Virus record (IMG/VR): IMGVR_UViG_3300042990_000015
Span: 1 to 25,474 of that record
DNA: 25,474 nucleotides
Origin: a virus
Reading direction: 5' to 3' (one strand)
Shown: one piece after another, positions 21,808 to 25,474 of the stretch
How positions within the stretch are numbered: the stretch's first letter is position 1
Layout of the letters: each line of letters starts with the position of its first letter
Program-made: the position numbers and the translations under genes
Notes under the pieces: model-generated
What the model saw: the letters and a program-made list of their open reading frames with translations, nothing else
Told to the model about the DNA's origin: nothing
The model's database searches: none

Positions 21808-22054
21808 AGCGTGGCCCTAGCTGGTGCTTCACGCGCCGAAGCTGGCGAGGGGTAAGCCCGAGCAGGCCACCTGTGCCAGTGCGCGGCGCTTCGGTCAGGC
21901 CGTTCTGTCGCCGGTAGTTCGCAACGCGGCGCTCGATCTCCATCGGCGGGGTGTCCTGGCACCTGCCTTCCTTGCGCGCCGTGCGCCTGCTCTCGGCGCG
22001 ATGCCATGCGATCCGCATCGCGCCCGGCATCCGGTTACGCGTCGCTGTCGGCAT
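21803..22054 (-). CDS. Small basic early protein
   Basis: 83 aa, ATG 22054 with a very strong GGGAGGGGAGAG site. Strongly basic (MRIAWHRAESRRTARKEGRCQD). The end is RRVANYRRQNGLTEAPRTGTGGLLGLTPRQLRRVKHQLG, which resembles small actinophage early proteins with a terminal LTPRQ.RR helix, possibly nucleic-acid binding. No defined domain. It overlaps the upstream gene by 20 bp and so is probably co-translated with it. Confidence 0.65.
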   Translation of the reverse strand: MPTATRNRMPGAMRIAWHRAESRRTARKEGRCQDTPPMEIERRVANYRRQNGLTEAPRTGTGGLLGLTPRQLRRVKHQLGPRS

Positions 22055-22196
22055 ACGCTCTCCCCTCCCGTACCGCTTCGCGGATCGCGCGCAGCTTGGC
22101 GTACAACTCCGCGCGTCCCTCCATCTCGCCGTACTCCACGATCAACGTCCCAACCGCGTCGATCAGCAGGCTCAGCTCCTTTTCCGTGAACAACAT
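22035..22196 (-). CDS. 53-aa helical protein
   Basis: I start it at ATG 22196 (MLFTEKELSLLIDAVGTLIV) with GGAGG four nt upstream. A longer frame to 22229 would start inside a tRNA-like T-arm/acceptor and is rejected. The peptide is one amphipathic helix pair (FTEKELSLLIDAVGTLIVEY, then AELYAKLRAIREAVREG). Family not recognised. It may be a small regulator. Confidence 0.6.
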   Translation of the reverse strand: MLFTEKELSLLIDAVGTLIVEYGEMEGRAELYAKLRAIREAVREGRAYADSDA

Positions 22197-22222
22197 CCAT
22201 CCTCCGTCTCGGTCGTGCTTCG

Positions 22223-22319
22223 CGTCCATCCGGGGACTCGAACCCCGGGCCTGGCTCCCTAGCGCACCTCCCGCCGGAGGGGCATCGTTCGCCTGTGCTA
22301 CCGCTTACACCAATGGGTG
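22223..22319 (-). tRNA. tRNA-like element C (poor acceptor, odd anticodon)
   Basis: D-arm GTGT-AAGCGGTA-GCAC preceded by TTG is tRNA-like, and T-arm CGGGG-TTCGAGT-CCCCG (22231-22247) is canonical. The anticodon position allows only GGC-GAACGAT-GCC (three pairs, no U33), and a CCTCC-GGCG-GGAGG hairpin follows as a variable arm. Acceptor pairing CACCCAT/GATGGAC is poor. Either a decayed tRNA or a tRNA mimic. Confidence 0.45.
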
Positions 22320-22360
22320 GATGCCCGCGCTTGGATGCGACTCCCGCATGCGTACTTCCG

Positions 22361-22432
22361 TGCCACTGCGAGGATTCGAACCCCGCGTCCTGCCCCGGGT
22401 GGGGCATGTCCGTGCCATCCGGACCGAGTGGC
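22361..22432 (-). tRNA. tRNA-like element B, 72 nt
   Basis: Acceptor GCCACTC/CAGTGGC pairs 6 of 7; D-arm TCCG-GATGGCA-CGGA (or GTCC/GGAC); T-arm CGGGG-TTCGAAT-CCTCG; discriminator A, no encoded CCA. The total of 72 nt is normal for a tRNA. The anticodon arm, however, folds best as TGCCCC-ACCC-GGGGCA. In the canonical register only two of five pairs form, and position 33 is not U, so no anticodon can be assigned. Confidence 0.5.
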
Positions 22433-22507
22433 GGCGCGCTCCACACGCGCCAGGCTTGCACTTCACCATCGGGAGGTGGAGACACCCTCCGGCTGTACCT
22501 TGCCCGT

Positions 22508-22598
22508 TGGTGCCGGGGGCTCGATCCCCCGGTCGTCCGCCTAATCCAGTCCCGTCACCTGTTGTCAGGTGCTCGCCGTGACCGTTCACGGATCACCA
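22508..22598 (-). tRNA. tRNA-like cloverleaf A, 91 nt
   Basis: Acceptor TGGTG/CACCA (plus 22594-22598 with 22508-22512), a 2-nt linker, hairpin CCGTGA-ACGG-TCACGG in the D position, hairpin CACCTG-ACAA-CAGGTG in the anticodon position, a 23-nt variable region, then CCGGGGG-ATCGAG-CCCCCGG abutting the acceptor as a T-arm. The layout is tRNA-like with a long variable region, but the anticodon loop is 4 nt (6 if one pair opens). A further hairpin GGCGCG/CGCGCC (22433-22451) sits between A and B. Confidence 0.4.
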
Positions 22599-22605
22599 TC
22601 TTGTG

Positions 22606-22797
22606 CTACCGGCCGCTACCCTCGCCGGCTTCGCCCGCGCCGAGCTGCTGTTGCTCGGTACGACCAGTCGTGATGCGGTAACCGCTCTTGTCGCCGGTCA
22701 CCGTCGCCTCGCGACCTCTGGTTGGGTCGTCCGCCCGGTGCTTGCCGTGGTAAGCACCGCTGTCGCCGGTCTTTCCGCTGTCGTGCTTGTCGCTCAT
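22606..22797 (-). CDS. 63-aa hydrophilic protein
   Basis: ATG 22797 with AAGGAG that overlaps the end of the upstream gene. It is very polar (MSDKHDSGKTGDSGAYHGKHRADD), with a short strand-like TVTGDKSGYRITTGRTEQQQ and a Gly-rich end. It is probably disordered. No family recognised. It is kept because the ribosome site and close packing support translation. Confidence 0.55.
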   Translation of the reverse strand: MSDKHDSGKTGDSGAYHGKHRADDPTRGREATVTGDKSGYRITTGRTEQQQLGAGEAGEGSGR

Positions 22798-22806
22798 GTG
22801 CGCTCC

Positions 22807-23400
22807 TTACAGATCCTCGGTGGCAATCAGGTCTTCCAGTCGGTACCAGTCATCGATCAGCCGGCCGGACACGTACGCCCGCTTGCCGTCTTCGCTGATC
22901 TCCGAGATGACACCCGCGTCGCCGCCTTCGCCGTTGTCGTCAACGTCGGGAGCGGTGAACACGTCTTCCAGGGTGAGGCTCGCGCGCTGTGCCTGCTCCA
23001 GCGTCATGCCCTTGGGCATCGCTTCCAGCGTGAAGAGGTAGAACTTGAAGCCGGGTGCCTTCTGGTTCAGGTACGCGACGCTGGTGTGCTCCTTTTCGTC
23101 TGCTGTCACGTACTCGGCGCGGACGTACAGGCTGCCGTAGATCTCATCCACCAGCACATCGGAGGTGACGCGGATCGTGGTGCCGGGAGCAGAGCGGAAG
23201 CGAAGGACGGTCCCCGGCGCGACCGGACCGGCGTTGAGTACCGCTTGCTCCTTGGCGATCCGCTCGGCTTCCCAGACGGCGCGCACGGCGGCCAGCAGCT
23301 CGACGCCGGTCATCTTGCTGCGGCCAGGAAGCTTGTACTCCTTGGCGTAGGTGCGCAGCTCGGTGATCCCGTATCCCTCGAACAGCTTCCGCGCGGCCAT
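22807..23400 (-). CDS. SAP-like-domain early protein
   Basis: 197 aa. ATG 23400 has AAGGAG; a longer frame to 23469 crosses the operator and is rejected. Residues about 10-45 (YGITELRTYAKEYKLPGRSKMTGVELLAAVRAVWEAER) match a SAP or Rho-N-type helix-turn-helix used for DNA or RNA binding. Residues about 65-110 are a small beta domain (TVLRFRSAPGTTIRVTSDVLV, then YGSLYVRAEYVT). The rest is acidic. It is the first gene after the strong operator-promoter at 23429-23476, so it is probably an early or immediate-early protein. Function unknown. Confidence 0.75.
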   Translation of the reverse strand: MAARKLFEGYGITELRTYAKEYKLPGRSKMTGVELLAAVRAVWEAERIAKEQAVLNAGPVAPGTVLRFRSAPGTTIRVTSDVLVDEIYGSLYVRAEYVTADEKEHTSVAYLNQKAPGFKFYLFTLEAMPKGMTLEQAQRASLTLEDVFTAPDVDDNGEGGDAGVISEISEDGKRAYVSGRLIDDWYRLEDLIATEDL

Positions 23401-23428
23401 CTCGATCTCCTTGGTTCTGAGGAACTTG

Positions 23429-23476
23429 CTTGAGATGTCAAGGTAGCACGATTCCTCTTGACGTGTCAAAAGGAAT
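23429..23476 (-). promoter_or_regulatory. Leftward promoter with tandem operators
   Basis: The main palindrome has arms ATTCCTCTTGAC (23451-23462) and GTCAAAAGGAAT (23465-23476), 12 bp with one mismatch. A weaker copy, CTTGAG/GTCAAG, is at 23429-23442, centre 28 bp away. Minus-strand -35 TTGACA (23464-23469), 18-bp spacer, -10 TACCTT (23440-23445). Two sites on one promoter suggest cooperative repression. Confidence 0.75.
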
Positions 23477-23484
23477 CTTCAGCG

Positions 23485-23724
23485 TCAGTCCTCCCCCATG
23501 CGACGCACGCGCGTCCTGCGCGTTGACGGATCGGTCATTGTCCGTTCGATCTGCGCCATGAGCACGGGGTTCGCCAGGATGCGAGCCTCGGTCTCCGTCA
23601 TCACCACAGCGGGAATCAGAACGATCGTGCCGTCGGACTCCTCGGTGGCGAAATACCGGCGATGCTCAGGGCGACCGAGCCGCCCGAGCGACACCCTTCG
23701 CCTGTCGTCCAGCTCTATCAGCAT
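23485..23724 (-). CDS. Small AbrB/antitoxin-like protein
   Basis: 79 aa; start ATG 23724 (GGGGGAG upstream), sharing a base with the upstream TGA. MLIELDDRRRVSLGRLGRPEHRRYFATEESDGTIVLIPAVVMTETEARILANPVLMAQIERT has the layout of AbrB-like swapped-hairpin antitoxins: a short LDDRRRVSLG strand-turn, then DGTIVLIPA, then a helix. No toxin gene is adjacent. It is probably a small DNA-binding regulator, perhaps controlling the early operon. Confidence 0.65.
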   Translation of the reverse strand: MLIELDDRRRVSLGRLGRPEHRRYFATEESDGTIVLIPAVVMTETEARILANPVLMAQIERTMTDPSTRRTRVRRMGED

Positions 23725-23966
23725 CAGCGCTCCCCCTGCATGTGCGAAGCACGTACGTTCATCGGTCCGGAGTGGCGGTACCAGGACATGGCGGCGCCCA
23801 TAGCGCGCACGTGTGCCCATCTGTCGGCGCGTCTGTTCCGATACGTCTCGTTGATCGCGTCGCGCAGCTCGATCGGTAGCAGGCGCCAACAGGTGGTGCA
23901 GGCAAAGAGATGGTTGGCAACCCCGCTACGCTTGCAGCCCGGGCAGGCATGCGTACGCATGTCCAT
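23724..23966 (-). CDS. Small zinc-ribbon protein
   Basis: 80 aa, ATG 23966 (an alternative is Met3). Cys pairs CPGC (about 8-11) and CTTC (about 23-26) form a C-x2-C...C-x2-C zinc knuckle. The helical part (LPIELRDAINETYRNRRADRWAHVRAMGAAMSWYR) resembles small actinophage early proteins. It shares its last base with the next start codon (TGATG). Likely binds nucleic acid or protein. Role unknown. Confidence 0.7.
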   Translation of the reverse strand: MDMRTHACPGCKRSGVANHLFACTTCWRLLPIELRDAINETYRNRRADRWAHVRAMGAAMSWYRHSGPMNVRASHMQGER

Positions 23967-23971
23967 AGCGC

Positions 23972-24640
23972 CTACCCCTGCTGTCCTGGGTACCAGAAGC
24001 CGGGATCGTCGTAGGCTGTGTCAAGATCCACCTTCGCACCGGCAACGGTCTGGTTGTTCAGCGTCTGGCGCATGCTCGCGCGCGTGTCCCACTCGACCAC
24101 GCCGGCGGCATTCTTCGACCACGCCGCAGTCTGCCAGGCGTAGCGGAACCCGTTGTCCAGTGCCCAGCCAACGATCCACTTGGCGCCGTACGGGCCACAC
24201 GCGTCAGCGTCGAACTCGGTACGGATGCCTTCGAGGTAGGCGCGCGCTGCGGCGTTGTTGTGCTCGTTGCCTGGCAGCGGTCGCGGGTCGAAGTCGACGG
24301 CGAAATAGATGGGCTTCCATGACGGCATACCTACCTGCAAGCCTTGGAAGCGCGCCGCGCGCGCGTGGTAGGCGCCCAGCTTGTACGGGTCGGCTGCGTT
24401 GGGCACATCGGCGGCCCTGTTTTCCCACACGGTCACGACATCGATGCCGTGCCAGGCGTACAGCTCGGCCTCCGCGCGGGTGAGATTCTTCGTCACGCCG
24501 CTCGCGTCCGTGCGCAGGTCCCACGACACGTAGCGCACCACGAACGACTTGTCGGCTTCGCGCAGCGCAATGGGGTCGGGTCGACCCCATGAGCAGTCAA
24601 CGCCGTAACGGATGGACTTGGCAGGGGTAGGCGCGGTCAT
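23972..24640 (-). CDS. DUF1906 (glycoside-hydrolase-like) lysin
   Basis: 222 aa, ATG 24640 with GAAGGGA upstream. A TIM-barrel-like pattern of the DUF1906/Rv2525c group (GH25-like): RYGVDCSW (Asp15), VVRYVSWD, HGIDVVTVWEN (Glu73), PIYFAVDFDP (Asp116/118), GPYGAKWIVGWA, SMRQTLNN and VDLDTAYDDP. It may cleave or bind peptidoglycan; activity of the family is not well established. No signal peptide. Unusual site: it lies in the early leftward operon rather than the lysis cassette, and it is flanked by a 14-bp perfect inverted repeat (23968-23981 and 24621-24634). Confidence 0.8.
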   Translation of the reverse strand: MTAPTPAKSIRYGVDCSWGRPDPIALREADKSFVVRYVSWDLRTDASGVTKNLTRAEAELYAWHGIDVVTVWENRAADVPNAADPYKLGAYHARAARFQGLQVGMPSWKPIYFAVDFDPRPLPGNEHNNAAARAYLEGIRTEFDADACGPYGAKWIVGWALDNGFRYAWQTAAWSKNAAGVVEWDTRASMRQTLNNQTVAGAKVDLDTAYDDPGFWYPGQQG

Positions 24641-24801
24641 CGTCTGTTCCCTTCGAGAAGGATCATCAGCAGGTGATAGAGCAGCCAACCACCGGTCACG
24701 CCCACGACAGCCAGCACCAGGAACCAGACCAGGCCCCACATGCGCTCAGGTCGCGCGGCGCGCTCGGCGTAGCCCTCGTCAATCTCCAGGTTGTCATTCA
24801 T
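24637..24801 (-). CDS. 54-aa single-span membrane protein
   Basis: ATG 24801 overlaps the upstream stop region by 8 bp, and TGA 24637-24639 overlaps the DUF1906 start (ATGA). MNDNLEIDEGYAERAARPER is polar, followed by one span (about 22-49, WGLVWFLVLAVVGVTGGWLL, then YHLLMILL). It may help target or accompany the following lysin. No family known. Confidence 0.6.
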   Translation of the reverse strand: MNDNLEIDEGYAERAARPERMWGLVWFLVLAVVGVTGGWLLYHLLMILLEGNRR

Positions 24802-24994
24802 CGCTGAATACTCCCGTCATCAGGTAGCGCTCCCAGCGCAGGGCCAACGACTCAAGGCCATCGGTCGAATGTGTGCCGGGCGTAGCAGCGATCTCAGCCC
24901 AACGGATCGCGGCGTCCAGCGCCGCAGTGCGCGCGGACAGTTGAGACATGCTCGGCGGGTACACCGGCACATCGATGGTGATCTCTGTCGGCAT
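24794..24994 (-). CDS. 66-aa early protein, unknown
   Basis: ATG 24994 is preferred over a longer GTG start at 25048, which would run into the upstream nuclease gene. AGAAGGAC lies upstream. MPTEITIDVPVYPPSMSQLS is followed by helices ARTAALDAAIRWAEIAATPG and DGLESLALRWERYLMTG. Family not recognised. It overlaps the next gene by 8 bp (ATGAATGA). Confidence 0.6.
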   Translation of the reverse strand: MPTEITIDVPVYPPSMSQLSARTAALDAAIRWAEIAATPGTHSTDGLESLALRWERYLMTGVFSDE

Positions 24995-24998
24995 CGCG

Positions 24999-25474
24999 TC
25001 ACGCGTCCTTCTGGGCGGGACACGCGTGCTTGACCGGGCAGGCGGCACAGAACGTGCTCACGCGCGGCGCGTAGATGCCGGCACGCTCCGCTCTGTCCAT
25101 CGTGGTCACCCGGTATGCCACCTCATCCCACGTGTGCAGGGCGAGCAGGTCAGTGTGCCGGGCCACCTTCACCGCATCGGTCTTGGCGTCGCCACGTACG
25201 TCGATGAAGGCGCCGTTGATCTTGCTGCGCACGTTGACGACAGACGACACCAGCGCCCACGCGTACACGCCGAGCTGGAAGCTGTCAGGGTCCATCCGGC
25301 CGGACTTGAGATCAACGATCTCGATCGAGCCATCGGGCAGAAGCCACGCCTGGTCGATGAAGCCCTTGACCTGAACGCCACCAACGTTGATGTTGTACTC
25401 CCACTCCAGCACCGGCACGCCGTCGAGCACCAACAGCTTCGGCTCATGCTCGCTGTATACCTGTGCGTGTCGCA
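24999..25474 (-). CDS. Cas4/RecB-like PD-(D/E)XK nuclease, 5' end outside window
   Basis: 158 codons are visible and the frame is open to the window edge, so the N-terminus is missing. Motifs: VKGFIDQAW (Asp), IEIVDLKSGR (the D-x-K core), FQLGVYAWAL (QxxxY), and a C-terminal C-x2-C-x5-C cluster (FCAACPVKHACP) that with an upstream Cys could hold a 4Fe-4S cluster, as in Cas4/AddB-type exonucleases. Probably a phage recombination or DNA-processing exonuclease. No CRISPR array or other cas gene is present, so a Cas4 role in spacer acquisition is not supported here. Confidence 0.85.
   Translation of the reverse strand, partial: RHAQVYSEHEPKLLVLDGVPVLEWEYNINVGGVQVKGFIDQAWLLPDGSIEIVDLKSGRMDPDSFQLGVYAWALVSSVVNVRSKINGAFIDVRGDAKTDAVKVARHTDLLALHTWDEVAYRVTTMDRAERAGIYAPRVSTFCAACPVKHACPAQKDA

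Noticed and set aside
22305-22589. 94-codon minus-strand frame through the tRNA-like region
   Set aside because: It crosses two tRNA-like elements; Gly/Arg-rich without domain signs; no ribosome site.
24999-25474. Cas4-like nuclease as a sign of a CRISPR system
   Set aside because: No repeats or other cas genes in the window; phages often carry such exonucleases for recombination.

Overview
The window is part of a tailed-phage genome with siphovirus architecture and high G+C content. The host is probably a high-GC actinomycete (Streptomyces-like). This rests on strongly GC-biased third codon positions, dense start/stop overlaps (GTGA, ATGA), and small proteins that resemble actinophage families: a protein starting MRWPWSKK, a DUF1906-type lysin, and a tail protein starting MAKESGIGW. 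The host assignment is inference. No integrase or recognisable lysogeny repressor is in view.

Layout. Positions 38-20620 are a long rightward late operon: ClpP-type prohead protease, HK97-fold capsid protein, several small virion-type proteins, head-tail adaptor and neck proteins, tail terminator-like protein, major tail protein, tail-assembly chaperone with a -1 frameshift product, tape measure protein, a large tail-tip protein, then a lysis cassette (endolysin plus four membrane proteins). One leftward gene (9018-9908) interrupts it and has its own promoter. An 18-bp perfect hairpin at 20675-20721 ends the late operon against a leftward early-type operon (20763-25474). That operon carries an OB-like protein, small regulatory or Zn proteins, a DUF1906 glycoside-hydrolase-like lysin and the 3' part of a Cas4/RecB-like nuclease gene.

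Three things stand out. (1) Two gaps inside the head module (3542-3715 and 5433-5796) lack convincing genes but can fold into multi-helix RNAs closed by long outer stems. (2) On the minus strand, 21706-22598 holds four tRNA-like cloverleaves. Their T-arms are good, but their anticodon arms look collapsed to 4-6-nt loops without U33. (3) A palindromic operator (TTGAC, two bases, GTCAA, extended at the best sites to ATTCCTTTTGAC half-sites) occurs three times plus one degenerate copy. Each site lies over or next to a leftward -35 element, which suggests one repressor controls the early genes and the inverted gene in the tail module.

The late genes work as an ordered assembly line: head maturation, connector, tail tube and length control, tip, lysis. 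Translational coupling is tight, either through overlapping start/stop codons or through a recurrent GGGGTAGGC junction in which the upstream TAG stop lies next to the next gene's ribosome site.
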